The notes under the pieces were generated by a model. That model was not told the DNA's origin, made no database searches, and saw only the letters and a program-made list of their open reading frames with translations. A stretch of DNA of 64,000 bases from Microbacterium sp. Se63.02b (GTDB lineage Bacteria > Actinomycetota > Actinomycetes > Actinomycetales > Microbacteriaceae), in NCBI RefSeq assembly GCF_014171575.1, contig NZ_CP050453.1:1364001-1428000 (forward strand). The letters are read 5' to 3'. Shown here one piece after another: positions 1 to 9,305 of this stretch. Within the stretch, counting starts at the first letter, position 1, and each line of letters opens with the position of its first letter. The translations under genes were made by a program, and so were the position numbers.

Positions 1-61
1 GTCGTGTAACGCCCGTTCGCGCCGGTCGTGGAGGTGGGGTCGTCGTGCTGTCGTCGGTCAT
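1..61 (-). CDS. 5' end of an unidentified gene, cut by the left edge
   Basis: The minus strand reads ATG at 61-59 and stays open for 20 codons to the window edge, giving a Thr/Pro/Arg-rich N terminus (MTDDSTTTPPPRPARTG). A TAGCGT element lies exactly 6 bases upstream, which is the leaderless start pattern seen repeatedly in this window, so a real start is likely. Too little protein is present to name a family. It would be divergent from the AraC-type regulator. Confidence 0.45.
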   Translation of the reverse strand, partial: MTDDSTTTPPPRPARTGVTR

Positions 62-67
62 GTCGCC

Positions 68-73
68 ACGCTA
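68..73 (-). promoter_or_regulatory. Leaderless -10 element (TAGCGT)
   Basis: TAGCGT on the minus strand, 6 bases before the ATG at 61. Confidence 0.45.
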
Positions 74-136
74 GGTCGCACGGCATGGCGGCGACTTGAA
101 GATCCGCGACAACCTTCCGATGTCGGTGCGGGCGCC

Positions 137-142
137 TACGCT
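137..142 (+). promoter_or_regulatory. Leaderless -10 element of the AraC-type gene (TACGCT)
   Basis: TACGCT, then 6 bases, then the ATG at 149. No Shine-Dalgarno sequence is present, so translation probably starts at the mRNA 5' end. Confidence 0.55.
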
Positions 143-148
143 GGGCGC

Positions 149-937
149 ATGGTGGACCCCACACGCGGCGTGCTCTATCCGGCGCGGCTTCCGGAGTTCC
201 ATCGGCTGCCCGCGCCGGTCGAGGTCGCGGAACTCGTCGCGTGGTTCTGGATCCCGGAGTGGGACATCGATCCTGGCCGCTCCTCGCGGCAGGAGATCGT
301 CGCGTATCCGGCCCTCAACCTCGTCGTCGACGCCGAGACGGTGACCCTGTCGGGAGCGACCACCCGTGCGTCCCACCGCGATCTGCGAGGGAAGGGGTGG
401 GCCGTCGGCGCACTGCTGCGCCCCGCCGCGGTCGCCGCGCTGAGCGACGATCCTTCCTCCCTGGTCGACGGCGAGCGCGTGCTCGTCACCGCCGGGGTGT
501 CCGGCCTGCGAGACGCCGTCGCCGGGGCCATGGCGACCGGTGACGGGCGCCGTGAGCGTGCGGTCGCCGCCTTCGCCCGCTGGCTGGTGGAGCGGGCGGG
601 GCAGGTGGATGCGCCGGCGCGACAGGCGAACGCGCTCATGGAGGTCTTGATGGGAGACGACGCGGCCCTGACTCCGGAGGAGGCCGCGACGCGGCTGGCC
701 GTCTCGGTGCGGACCCTGCAGCGGATGACGCACCGCCATGTCGGTCTCTCGCCGGCCGCGATGATCCGGCGTCGGCGTCTGCAGGAGGCGGCGCAGCGGG
801 TGCGCGACGAGCCGGGGATCGATCTCGCCTCGATCGCCGCCGAACTCGGATATGCCGATCACGCGCATCTCACGCGTGACTTCCGCACGGTGCTCGGCAT
901 CGCGCCTCGCGTGTATCGCGCGGAGTCGAACCGCTGA
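149..937 (+). CDS. AraC family transcriptional regulator
   Basis: 262-residue DNA-binding regulator. The C-terminal part (about residues 165-258) carries the two helix-turn-helix units of the AraC/XylS family: one in the segment with VSVRTLQRM, the second in IASIAAELGYADHAHLTRDF-like sequence followed by the usual FR..LG..P..YR ending. The N-terminal domain (about 1-150) resembles the ligand-binding half of short AraC regulators with a PxLNLVV-type segment, but I cannot name an effector. The start at 149 is supported by the TACGCT box 6 bases before it. The downstream permease gene is convergent, with only 2 bases between the stops, so its target cannot be read from operon structure. Confidence 0.85.
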   Translation: MVDPTRGVLYPARLPEFHRLPAPVEVAELVAWFWIPEWDIDPGRSSRQEIVAYPALNLVVDAETVTLSGATTRASHRDLRGKGWAVGALLRPAAVAALSDDPSSLVDGERVLVTAGVSGLRDAVAGAMATGDGRRERAVAAFARWLVERAGQVDAPARQANALMEVLMGDDAALTPEEAATRLAVSVRTLQRMTHRHVGLSPAAMIRRRRLQEAAQRVRDEPGIDLASIAAELGYADHAHLTRDFRTVLGIAPRVYRAESNR

Positions 938-939
938 CC

Positions 940-2168
940 TCAGGCGTGGGTGAGCCGGAGTCGCAGCATCCGATAGCCCACGCCGAGCAGGACGACGCCG
1001 GCGCCGATGCTGGAGGCGAGGATCGGAAGGGTGCTCACCAGCACGAGGCACCCGAGCGCTCCGAGCACCTGGAGAGCGCGGGGGTAGCGGCGCGCAGGCC
1101 CTGTCTGCCGGAAAGCTGCCGCGTTCGCGATCAGGTAGTACAGCAGCACGCCGAACGACGAGAATCCGATCGCCCCTCGCAGATCGGCGAGGAGGACGAT
1201 CGCGATCACGATGACGGCGATCATGATCTCGGCGCGCTGCGGCACGTGGTGGCGCTCGTCGATCGTGGCGAGGAACCTCGGGACGTCGCTCTCCCGTGCC
1301 ATGGCGAGAGTCGTCCGACCGATCCCGGTCAGCAGGGCCAGCAGCGCGCCCAGCGAGGCGGCGGCGGCGGCCACGCGGACGACCGGAGCCCATGCCGAGG
1401 CATCTGCCGCGTCGAGCAGGTCGACCAGCGGCGCTGTCGAGCCGATCGCGTCCCCGCCGAGGACCAGGATGACCGCGATGCCGACGAGCGTGTAGACGAC
1501 GACCGCGCCAGCGAGGGCGAGGCCGATCGCGCGCGGAATGGTCTTCGCGGGGTCGACCACCTCCTCGCCCATGGTCGCGATGCGCGCGTACCCGGCGAAG
1601 GCGAAGAACAGCAGGCCGGCCCCCTGCAGCACACCGTATGCCGTGGCATCGGGCAGCGGCGTCGGTGTCGATGCAGACGCCGCGCCGAACCCGAATCCGA
1701 CGGCGATCGCGAGGCCGAGCAGCGAGCAGACGACCAGGATGCGGGTGAGCAGCGCCGTGCGAGTGACACCGAAGCAGTTCACCGTGGCGAGCGCGGCGAC
1801 GGCTGCCACGGCGACCGGCACCTGCCACCCGGCGGGGGCCGCATAGGCGGCGAAGGTCATGGCCATCGCGGCGCAGCTGGCGATCTTGCCGATCACGAAG
1901 CTCCACCCGGCCACGAACCCCCACCACGGTCCGATCTCGGCGCGGGCGTATGCGTACGTCCCCCGGCGACGGGATGCACGGCGGCGAGCTGCGCCGATGC
2001 GGCGGCGTTGCAGTACGCGACGACGGCGGCGATCGCGAGGGCGATGAGGATGCCGCTTCCGGCGACACCGACCGCCGGTGCCCATACGGCGAACACGCCG
2101 GCGCCGATCATGGAGCCGAGACCGATGGCGACGGCATCCCCGAGTGTCAGTCGTCGCGCGAGAGGCAT
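940..2168 (-). CDS. APC family amino acid permease (frameshifted in this sequence)
   Basis: Polytopic inner-membrane transporter of the amino acid-polyamine-organocation family, about 409 residues once repaired. The N terminus (MPLARRLTLGDAVAIGLGSM) has the family's first helix with the IGAGVF motif, and some eleven further hydrophobic helices follow. The reading frame breaks at the C run 1960-1964: the N-terminal frame gives HPVAGGR and one missing base restores HPVAGGTYAYARAEIG. This looks like a homopolymer deletion. It is the last gene of a minus-strand operon with the CocE-type hydrolase, MFS carrier and two esterases. No in-frame stop separates it from the hydrolase, see that entry. Substrate unknown. 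Confidence 0.8.
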
Positions 2169-2172
2169 TCCG

Positions 2173-3880
2173 TCATCGTGGCACGCGGCGGTGAACGGCG
2201 GGTGACGCGAGGGCTCGCTCCCCGAGACCGTCCCTTGTGCCGGCAGAGCGAGGAGCGCCGGGGTCGAGCCGCCCACGTGCAGGATCTGATCGCTGGGGAT
2301 CAGTCGCGAATGGTCCCTGACCGGATCGTCCGTCCCGGAATTGCGCAGATGCAGAGGATGCGCACCGGAGGACACCTGCACGCGCATGCGCGACCCGGCG
2401 GCGAAGCGGTGGGCGAGCGGGGCGAGTTCGAGCGTCACCCGACCAGCGTCGTGGGAGCGTGTGTCGTCGGCGTCGTTTCCGGCCGCTTCCGGGGAGAGCC
2501 GTCGATATCCGTCGGTGAGTGCCCGCGAGACGCCTCGAGAATCGACTTCGCACAGCCGCACGAACAGGTCCGCCCGGGGGTTCGTCGATGCGAAGGACAG
2601 TGTGATCTCCGGTGCTCCGATGACCACGAGGTCGTCCGGGAGGGGGGCGCCGGTGAAGACGAGCACGTCCCGGCGGCGTTCGCGGGCGCGCTGTCTGCGA
2701 CGTCCTGCAGAGAACGGATTGAGGGTTCTACCGCCGGCATCCGGTGTCGGATCCGCGGGGTCATAGCGATAGGTGGCGGCGGCGGCGGGGCTTTCGGCGC
2801 CGCTGAGGTCGAGTCTGCCGTCTGCCGTGAGCGCGGCGGTGACCGTGGCGTGCGGCGGGGGCCAGCTGTTCAGCTCCTGCCACCCGCCTCCGCCGGTCAC
2901 CTCGAGGTGCACGCCTTCCGTGCGAGCGTCCGGTGTGAACGACCGCAGCGCCTCGCGGACGCCGATCACGGTGATCTCCGGTGCTCCGTGGACCCAGTCG
3001 CCGATGATCAGGCGCACCGGGCGTCCGGCATCGCGGAGTGCGGCATGATCGGCGAGCTGACCGACCAGGAACAGGTCCTGCCACCCGGCGACCAGGGTGA
3101 CGGGCGGGACGGTGTCGATGTCCTGCGCGAAGTGCATCGGGTTCCACCAGGGGTCGCCCTGGTCGCTGTGCTCGACCCAGTCGCGGAAGAACTGCGGGTC
3201 GGCGCCGCGCGCCACCCGCACTGCGTCCGCGGGTGGTATCGCGAGCGCGCCGCGTCGAAACCCGCGGCGGGCACGCAGCAGCGCCCGGGCCTTCGCCGGC
3301 AGGGACCGTTCCTGCATGTCGAGGACGTAGGCCCACGTGAGCGGAGTGTCGATCGAGAATCCGCCGCCCGGGTACAGGATCGCGTCGTCGAAGCAGCGTG
3401 CCGAGATCGCGATGCCCATCGCGTCGGGGCGGTCGGCGCCGTCGCAGTATGCCCACTGGGTCACGCCGAAGTAGCTGCCGCCCCAGGAGTGCACGCGCCC
3501 GGCCGCCCACGACTGTGCGCGCAGCCACCGCATCGTCGCCTGTCCGTCGTCGACCTCGTCGTGGAGCGGATCGAAGCTCCCGCCCGACCCGAACGTCCCG
3601 CGACAGCTCTGCACCACCACGTGGTGTCCGCGTTCTGCGAGGAACAGGGCGACCCCGGCGATGCCGTCTCGCCCATAGGGGTGCGGATCAGCACCGTGTG
3701 CTCGCCGGCACCCTCGGCATGCCAGTGGTCGGTGAGAAGCGAGGTGCCGTCGTCCGCGGCGACCGGGATGTCGGGTGTCCTGATGACGCTCCGGTGCGTC
3801 GGCTCAGGCATGTCCGCGGCTCGGGTCAGGCGCCGGTACTCGCGGCGGGCCGCGCCGCTGAGGCGGGGAGCATCGGTCAT
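2173..3880 (-). CDS. CocE/NonD family serine hydrolase (X-Pro dipeptidyl-peptidase type; frameshifted)
   Basis: Alpha/beta hydrolase of the S15/CocE group, which cleave esters or acyl bonds, about 569 residues. Visible parts are the CRGTFGSGG segment, the nucleophile region SWGGSYFG, an acid residue in AGWQDLF, the histidine in IGDWVHG, and the C-terminal jelly-roll beta domain. The start overlaps the MFS stop as ATGA. The frame breaks near 3667-3674, where one missing base restores the run into FLAERGHHVVVQSCRG. At the other end the observed frame runs without a stop into the permease ATG at 2168. One further missing base, for example in the GGGG run near 2220, would end the protein at the TGA at 2173-2175. 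A real fusion is less likely. Confidence 0.8.
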
Positions 3881-5178
3881 CGCACACCTTTCACTCTGGT
3901 GACCGCGAATGCGGCGATCACCGCCATCGCGACGGCGCCGACGTAGAGCGCCCCGAAGTTCTCACCTGTCGGTGAGCCTATGCGCGTCGCGAAGAATCCG
4001 AAGGCGGGCACGAGGATGCCGGGCAGCAGATAGGCGAGGGCCACGATCCCGAGGTCCTTGCCCGCGTCTTCGACGGAGGGGAGGCACTCCGTCATCAAGG
4101 CGACATCAGCCGCGATGTAGGCGCCCTGTCCGGCCCCGACGACAGCGATCCCGACGAGGAAGAACGCGATGTCGCCGAACGAGATCGCCAGGACCAGTCC
4201 GCCCGCGCTCGCGAGAGCGCCGATGATGACACTCGGTTTGCGACGCCCCGTCCGATCAGAGATCACGCCGAAGACGAAAGCCATTACGAGGTTCATCAGG
4301 GTGAACGCCGCCGTCGCCTGCGTCTGCACCGCGGCGATCGCCGTCGGGTCGTCGATGCCGAAGCGTCCGGAGATCGTGAGGTAGAGGTAGCTCGTGACCG
4401 ACACGATCGATGCCGTCATGAAGAAGCGGCATACCCACGCCCAGGCGAAGTCGGGGTAGCGGCGCGGGCTCAGCCAGAAGGTCGCCAGCACGCCGCTCCA
4501 GTCCATCGGTTCGGCGGGCCCCAGCCGACGGATGTCCTTCAGCGTGAAGAACAACGTGATCGCCAGGAGGACGGAGAGGGCCCCGGGGATCAGGAACATG
4601 CCGATCTGGCCCGCCGGGGCGACGATGCCCGCGAGGGAGACACCTCCCAGGATTCCGATCGCGGTGGCGGCGCCGGTGACGGCCGACATGATGGCACGGA
4701 TGCTTCGACGGATCTGGTCGGCGAACAGCGTGTGGACGGTCATCGACACCGCTCCCCAGCCCACGAGGACGAGGATCGTGCCGACACCGAGCAGGAGGAG
4801 CGAGGGGGCGGTGGCCTGTACCGCGTATCCCGCGAGGGCGATCAGCGATCCGGAGAGGATCCAGGGGCGGCGGATGCCGAGCCGCGACATCGAGCGGTCG
4901 CTGAGGCGCCCGAAGATGGGTGTCGTGACGAGGATGGCGGCGCCGCCGAATGTCAGGATGATGCTGAGGTTGCCTGTCGCCTGACCAGGGTCCCACTCCT
5001 TGAGCAGCTGGGGGACCGCCACGCTGGCGACGCCTTGGGCGATGCCGGATCCGAGCCATCCCAGGACGAAGCAGATCCAGAACCATCGGCTCTGGCGTCG
5101 GCCGGGAATCGCGTCCGCAGTGGGCGGCGGCGTGGGGTCCGCGGGGAAGACAGGGTCGACTGCGTGGGTGGACATCAT
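3877..5178 (-). CDS. MFS transporter
   Basis: 433-residue major facilitator with twelve hydrophobic helices and the loop 2-3 motif region GRLSDRSMSRLGIRRPW, plus a second-half copy FGVISDRTGRRKP. The style resembles sugar/glycoside-cation symporters and related MFS carriers, but the substrate cannot be told. Two ATGs are adjacent (5178 and 5175); AGGAG lies 3 and 6 bases upstream of them, so the second may be preferred. It overlaps the upstream esterase stop and the downstream CocE start by four bases each, so translation is coupled across the operon. Inferred role: import of the compound, or a product, of the neighbouring hydrolases. Confidence 0.85.
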   Translation of the reverse strand: MMSTHAVDPVFPADPTPPPTADAIPGRRQSRWFWICFVLGWLGSGIAQGVASVAVPQLLKEWDPGQATGNLSIILTFGGAAILVTTPIFGRLSDRSMSRLGIRRPWILSGSLIALAGYAVQATAPSLLLLGVGTILVLVGWGAVSMTVHTLFADQIRRSIRAIMSAVTGAATAIGILGGVSLAGIVAPAGQIGMFLIPGALSVLLAITLFFTLKDIRRLGPAEPMDWSGVLATFWLSPRRYPDFAWAWVCRFFMTASIVSVTSYLYLTISGRFGIDDPTAIAAVQTQATAAFTLMNLVMAFVFGVISDRTGRRKPSVIIGALASAGGLVLAISFGDIAFFLVGIAVVGAGQGAYIAADVALMTECLPSVEDAGKDLGIVALAYLLPGILVPAFGFFATRIGSPTGENFGALYVGAVAMAVIAAFAVTRVKGVR

Positions 5179-6224
5179 CGTCTCCTGGTCTCGGTCGGGG
5201 TGGGGCTGGTCATGCGCGAACTCCGACGATGCTCGTCGGGTTCGGCGCTCGCGCGGCGCGTCCGGTAGGCGTCGGCGAGCTCGGCGACGAAGACGTCACG
5301 CCACCGCCGCGCACTATCCCAGCGGGCGGTGAGACCGGGGGGACGCGTGATCGTGGCCGCGACCGATGCGCAGCACGACGGGGACGCCCGCTCGCCGCAG
5401 GGTGTCGGCGTAGGCGGTGGCGCCGTCCCTGAGGGGATCGAACTCGGCGGCGAGGATGAGTGCGGGAGCGAGCCCTCGGTGTTCGGGGGCGTCCAACGGC
5501 GACGCCTCGGCGAGCGGAGCCCCGGCGCGATAGGTGTCGGCGAGCCGTTCGACGCTCTCCTTCTCCGCGGGAAGCAGAAGGCGACCCATCGACGCGCCGA
5601 CGATCCGCAGTGCCGCCGGCAGCACCTCGAGGGTCTGATGATGCAGCGGTGCGCCGATGTCGCGCTGGCGCAGCGCCGTCGTCGCGGCGATCGTCGCCCC
5701 GGCGGAATTGCCGCCGATGCCGAGTCGCTCCGCATCGACCCCGAGACCGTCGGCGCGCTCGCGCAGGTCGGCCAGCGCCGCGACGGCGTCGTCGACCGGA
5801 GCCGGGAACGGGTGCTCGGGCGCGAGCCGGTACTCGAGCGCGATGATCTGGACACCGGAGCGCAGTGCGCGGTCTGCGCAGAGGCGGTCGTTGAGGAGCT
5901 CGTCGATCGTGCCGCCCGTCCAGCCGCCGCCGTGCAGCCAGACGATCGTGGGAAGCGCGCCGATCACGGATGCGGGGCGGAAACGACGGGCTCGCAGCGG
6001 ACCCCCTCCGCCGGCGATCGTGAGGTCGTCGATCTCCACGCCCGCGGGGACCGGTTCGGTGAACTCGACGGCGAGGAGATCGCTCAGCTCGCGCTGCGCC
6101 CGACGGCGCGCACCCATCTCGGGGAGTCCAGGTCGGGGAGAGTCGCGGAGTGTTCGCGGATGCGCTGGATCCACTCCTGGATCTCCGGACTCATCGGCGG
6201 TCGGCCCTGGTCATGGTCGCTCAT
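5175..6224 (-). CDS. Alpha/beta hydrolase, HSL-type esterase 1 (frameshifted)
   Basis: Hormone-sensitive-lipase family esterase of about 349 residues. Catalytic features are visible: oxyanion motif HGGGW, nucleophile in GGNSAGA, acid in AEFDPLRD and histidine in GRGHDHA. The start ATG at 6224 (MSDHDQG) overlaps the stop of the upstream esterase. Two breaks occur: a missing base in the G run 6121-6124 (after DLDSP), and an extra base in the six-G run 5337-5342 (after GHDHASP). Correcting both joins MSDHDQG... to ...TPTETRRR. The two neighbouring esterase genes share architecture and are probably an old tandem duplication. Substrate is likely a small acyl ester; unproven. Confidence 0.82.
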
Positions 6225-7232
6225 GCCCTGGAACCTTCGTGCAGGGTGCGCAGTTCGGAGACGACGATGCGGTGCGCGGCGTCCGCGGCGGGCACGAACC
6301 CGGTCGAGCCCAGAGATCCGTGGGTCTGACCGATGAAGCGCATCGCGGTCACCGGTACACCCGCGGCGGAGAGCGCCCGCGCATAGGCCTCCCCGTCGCC
6401 GCGCAGGGGGTCGAGCTCGGAGGTGAGGATCACTGCGGGCGGGAGACCCTCGTGCGATGCGGCCAGCAGCGGCGAGGCGTACGGTCGGCGGGCGGTCGCG
6501 GAGTCGTCGCCGAGGTACTGCCGCACCAGCGTGCGGCCGGCGGCGCGCACGATGACCCCGGGCATCCTCGCGTCGATGCCGCTCATGTCCGCGTGTCCCA
6601 TCGTGAGATCGAGGGCGGGGTTCTCCAGCAGCTGCAGTGCGATCGGGTGGGCGGAGCGATCCCTGTTCATGAGCGTCACGGCGGCGGCGAGGTCGCCCCC
6701 GAGGACGCTCCGCCCACGGCGATCCGGTTGCGCGAGGCTCCGAGCTGCTCCGCATGGGCGCGAGTCCATTCGAACGCCGACCAGCACTGCTCCGGCTGAG
6801 TGGGGAATCTCCGCTCCGGCGCGTGCGCATAGTCGGCCGCGACGATCACGATGCCCGCATCCCGTGCTCTGCTCCGGAGGCGGGCATCCCAGGAGACCCA
6901 GTCGATCCCGGCGATCGTGAATCCGCCGCCGTAGAAGTACACCAGCACGGGCAGGCCGCTCCCCGACGGTGTGCGCTCCGCACCGGGCCAGTACACCCGG
7001 ACGCGCGCACATCGGGGTGCCCGTCGACCGCGACGATGTGCTCCTCGGACGCCGTGGGCAGAGGCGTGATCCCGAGTGCCGCGCTGACGGCGTCGTCGTT
7101 CCTCGCGGCGACCCGACGTCGCCCCGCCGGGTCACCGGGTTCCTCGTCGAGCAGCGGAGCGACCCGCTCCTCCCACGCCGCCACCGCGTTGTCGAGCGCG
7201 GGGCGCCGGAATCGGGTTCGTGCTGTCGGCAT
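6221..7232 (-). CDS. Alpha/beta hydrolase, HSL-type esterase 2 (frameshifted)
   Basis: About 337 residues; first gene of the operon opposite the LacI regulator. The ATG at 7232 is preceded by AAGGAG seven bases upstream. Motifs: YGGGF at the oxyanion site (the usual first His is Tyr), nucleophile region GGASSGG, acid SELDPLRGD and histidine in GQTHGSL. Two one-base deletions interrupt the frame, one near 7000-7003 (before YWPGAERTP) and one in the C run 6696-6700 (after GGASSG). The His-to-Tyr change in HGGG is found in some family members and need not abolish activity. Palindrome-centred control by LacI is likely. Confidence 0.82.
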
Positions 7233-7288
7233 CGCATCTCCTTCGATGTGTTCCTCGCCGGCGGGTACCCCGCCTCCGACTTCCGCCC

Positions 7289-7294
7289 TAGTCT
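7289..7294 (+). promoter_or_regulatory. -10 element of the LacI-type gene (TAGTCT)
   Basis: TAGTCT lies about 40 bases before the ATG at 7334. The expected transcript start falls inside the palindrome at 7300-7315. Confidence 0.45.
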
Positions 7295-7299
7295 TGGCA

Positions 7300-7315
7300 A
7301 TCGAAGAACTTCGAT
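7300..7315. promoter_or_regulatory. Palindromic operator, probably for the LacI-type regulator
   Basis: Perfect 7-base arms ATCGAAG and CTTCGAT separated by AA, in the 101-base gap between the divergent lacI-type gene and esterase operon. LacI-family regulators bind such even-length palindromes. The site sits at the expected transcript start of the regulator, so autoregulation plus control of the esterase operon is the simplest reading. Confidence 0.6.
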
Positions 7316-7333
7316 GAAGAAGGAAGTCAGAGC

Positions 7334-8338
7334 ATGCGCGCACGACCGGGACGGGTCACCATCTACGACGTCGCTCAGCGGGCGGGAGTGAGCATCTCCA
7401 CCGTGTCGCTGGCGGTGAGTGCTCCGCATCGGGTGCGACCGGAGACCCGCGAGCGCATCGTCGCCGCGGCCACAGCGCTCGGGTATCGCATGACGCAGGG
7501 GCGGCGCGTGGGAGCGGCCCGTGTCGCGGTCGCCGCCCCGTTCACCACGTATCCGTCGTATCTGCGCCGCCTGTCCGGAATGCTCCGTCGGGCCAGGGAT
7601 GCCGCGGTCGACATCATCCCGTACGACCTCGATTCGGCCGCGGCGGCGGATGAGCCGCTGCTCGACGTGCTGCCGACGCGCACGGATGTCACCGGTCTCG
7701 TGGTGATGGGTGTTCCGCTCGGCGGAGCTGCGCGGCGGGCGAGCAGAGCGGCACGCATCCCGGTCGTCTACGTCGACGTCGTGCCGACGCGTTCCGACGT
7801 CGGTGGCCCCGTCGTCCTCGTCGACGACCGCGACGGCGGGGCTCAGATCGGCCGCCACCTCGTCGGGCTGGGGCATCGCCGTGTCCTCTTCGTACACGAG
7901 CCGCAGCGCTCGCCGGCGTACGTGTCGGCGGGGATGCTCAGGGTCGAGGGGCTGACGCAGCACCTGGCCATGACCGATCTGGCGGTCGCCGATCCGTCCG
8001 CGGTCGACGGGCGGGTGATCGCCGCGGCCAGGGCGGCCGGAGCGACGGCGATCGTTGCGAACCACGACCAGTTCGCCGTCGCGGTGCTGGCAGCACTGCG
8101 CGCCGACCACGGAACCGCCCCGCTCGCCGTGGTCGGCTACGACGACGGCGAGGTCGCAGCAGCACTCGATCTCACGACCGTCAGGCAGCCGTTCGAGGAG
8201 AGCGGACGCGCGGCACTCGAGCTCGTTCTCGGCCTGGTGTCGGGAGCGACGACCGCGCACGGGACGATGCGGCTCGCCCCTGCTCTGGTCGCGAGGGCGT
8301 CCACGCTCGCGCCCGTGGTCAGCTCCGGGCTGCGGTGA
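7334..8338 (+). CDS. LacI family transcriptional regulator
   Basis: 334 residues. The N-terminal helix-turn-helix with hinge is typical (VTIYDVAQRAGVSISTVSLAV, roughly residues 8-28, then the R.ET..RI..AA..LGY segment), followed by a periplasmic-binding-protein-like effector domain to the C terminus. RBS AGGAAG ends 7 bases before the ATG. It is divergent from the esterase/MFS/CocE/APC operon and its own palindrome lies between them, so it is the likely local repressor. The ligand is unknown; LacI members usually sense sugars or nucleosides. Its 3' end overlaps the convergent hotdog gene by 20 bases. Confidence 0.9.
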   Translation: MRARPGRVTIYDVAQRAGVSISTVSLAVSAPHRVRPETRERIVAAATALGYRMTQGRRVGAARVAVAAPFTTYPSYLRRLSGMLRRARDAAVDIIPYDLDSAAAADEPLLDVLPTRTDVTGLVVMGVPLGGAARRASRAARIPVVYVDVVPTRSDVGGPVVLVDDRDGGAQIGRHLVGLGHRRVLFVHEPQRSPAYVSAGMLRVEGLTQHLAMTDLAVADPSAVDGRVIAAARAAGATAIVANHDQFAVAVLAALRADHGTAPLAVVGYDDGEVAAALDLTTVRQPFEESGRAALELVLGLVSGATTAHGTMRLAPALVARASTLAPVVSSGLR

Positions 8339-8789
8339 CCCGCTTCTTCTCGCGGATGTACACCTCGCGACGCACCTTCGCGACCACGTCGCCCTCGCGG
8401 TCGGTGATGACCGTCTCGAACCACTCCAGCACCTTCGCTCCGCCGCGCGCGCGCTCGCGGATCTCGTCCGCCTTCTCCTTCGACACCTCGAACTCCGCCG
8501 TCAGCACGCCGCGCCCCGGCTTGAGGAACTCGATCTCGCCGCGGGTGTCCCACACGACGTGATCTCGCCCGAGCTGATGCATCACGAGCATGAAGAAGTA
8601 CGGGTCGGTCATGGCCGACATCGATCCGCCGAACGCGGTCTTGACGTAGTTGCGGGTGAACACGTTGACGTGCAGTTCGACCGCGGCGTGTGTCCAGTCC
8701 TCACTGAAGCGGCGCACCCGGATGCCGCTGAAGAGGTTGGGAATCCACAGGCTCATGCCGATCGCGAGACGACGGGGAGTGATGCGCAT
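8319..8789 (-). CDS. DUF4442 hotdog-fold protein (thioesterase-like)
   Basis: 156 residues matching the DUF4442/YiiD-C type hotdog fold related to PaaI thioesterases: N-terminal helix, a central FGGSMSAMTDPYFFML segment typical of the hotdog helix region, and C-terminal strands ending in a basic tail. A catalytic acidic residue cannot be fixed from sequence alone. The start lacks an RBS; CACACT lies 6 bases upstream, a near match to the leaderless box. It faces LacI and overlaps its end. Physiological substrate unknown. Confidence 0.75.
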   Translation of the reverse strand: MRITPRRLAIGMSLWIPNLFSGIRVRRFSEDWTHAAVELHVNVFTRNYVKTAFGGSMSAMTDPYFFMLVMHQLGRDHVVWDTRGEIEFLKPGRGVLTAEFEVSKEKADEIRERARGGAKVLEWFETVITDREGDVVAKVRREVYIREKKRVTAARS

Positions 8790-8838
8790 GAGGTCAGTGT
8801 GGACGATCGGGCCGAGGGAGACGAAGACGTGTGGAGGG

Positions 8839-8868
8839 TTGCCACAGTTGTTCTAGTTCATATAGAAT
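8839..8868 (+). promoter_or_regulatory. Promoter and inverted repeat upstream of the GntR operon
   Basis: TTGCCA (8839-8844) and TAGAAT (8863-8868) with an 18-base spacer form a good sigma-70-type promoter. TTCTA (8851-8855) and TAGAA (8863-8867) make an inverted repeat overlapping the -10, a natural place for GntR autorepression. Confidence 0.6.
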
Positions 8869-8897
8869 AAGTAGCGATTCCCTGAGAGGAGGATCGG

Positions 8898-9305
8898 ATG
8901 CTCATCCGCGTCGACCCCGACAGCCCGCGCGCACTCTTCGACCAAGTCGCGGCGTCCGTCCGCTCCGATATCCTCGCCGGCATCCTCGCGCCGGGCGATC
9001 GACTGCCGGCCGCGCGCGACGTCGCGGAAGCGCTGGACATCAACCAGCACACGGTGCTCCACGCCTATCAGCGACTGCGCGACGAGGGCCTCGTGGACCT
9101 GCGCAGAGGCAGGGGAGCAGTCATCGCCGCGACCGCCGCACCCCTCGCTGAACTCGCGCACGAGATCGATCTCCTGGTGCGACGTGCGGCAGCCCTCGGC
9201 GTCTCCGCAGACACGCTCGCCGGCATCGTTCACGCGCACCGCGATGTGTCCGCACCCCGACCCGCCCCCATGAAGCCCGAGAGCCGCGAGGAGGACTCGC
9301 CATGA
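8898..9305 (+). CDS. GntR family regulator, YtrA-like
   Basis: 135-residue short GntR protein: a winged helix (residues about 10-75, with DRLPAARDVAEALDINQHTV as the recognition region) and only a short helical tail, as in YtrA-type repressors. These usually repress their own operon with membrane protein partners, which fits here: the next two genes, overlapping in ATGA/GTGA fashion, encode membrane proteins. RBS GAGAGGAGG precedes the ATG. A promoter with an inverted repeat lies just upstream. Confidence 0.87.
   Translation: MLIRVDPDSPRALFDQVAASVRSDILAGILAPGDRLPAARDVAEALDINQHTVLHAYQRLRDEGLVDLRRGRGAVIAATAAPLAELAHEIDLLVRRAAALGVSADTLAGIVHAHRDVSAPRPAPMKPESREEDSP

Noticed and set aside
71..2068. 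Very long Arg-rich minus-strand reading frame
   Set aside because: It combines antisense to the AraC gene with an off-frame reading of the permease; composition is typical of shadow frames in GC-rich DNA.
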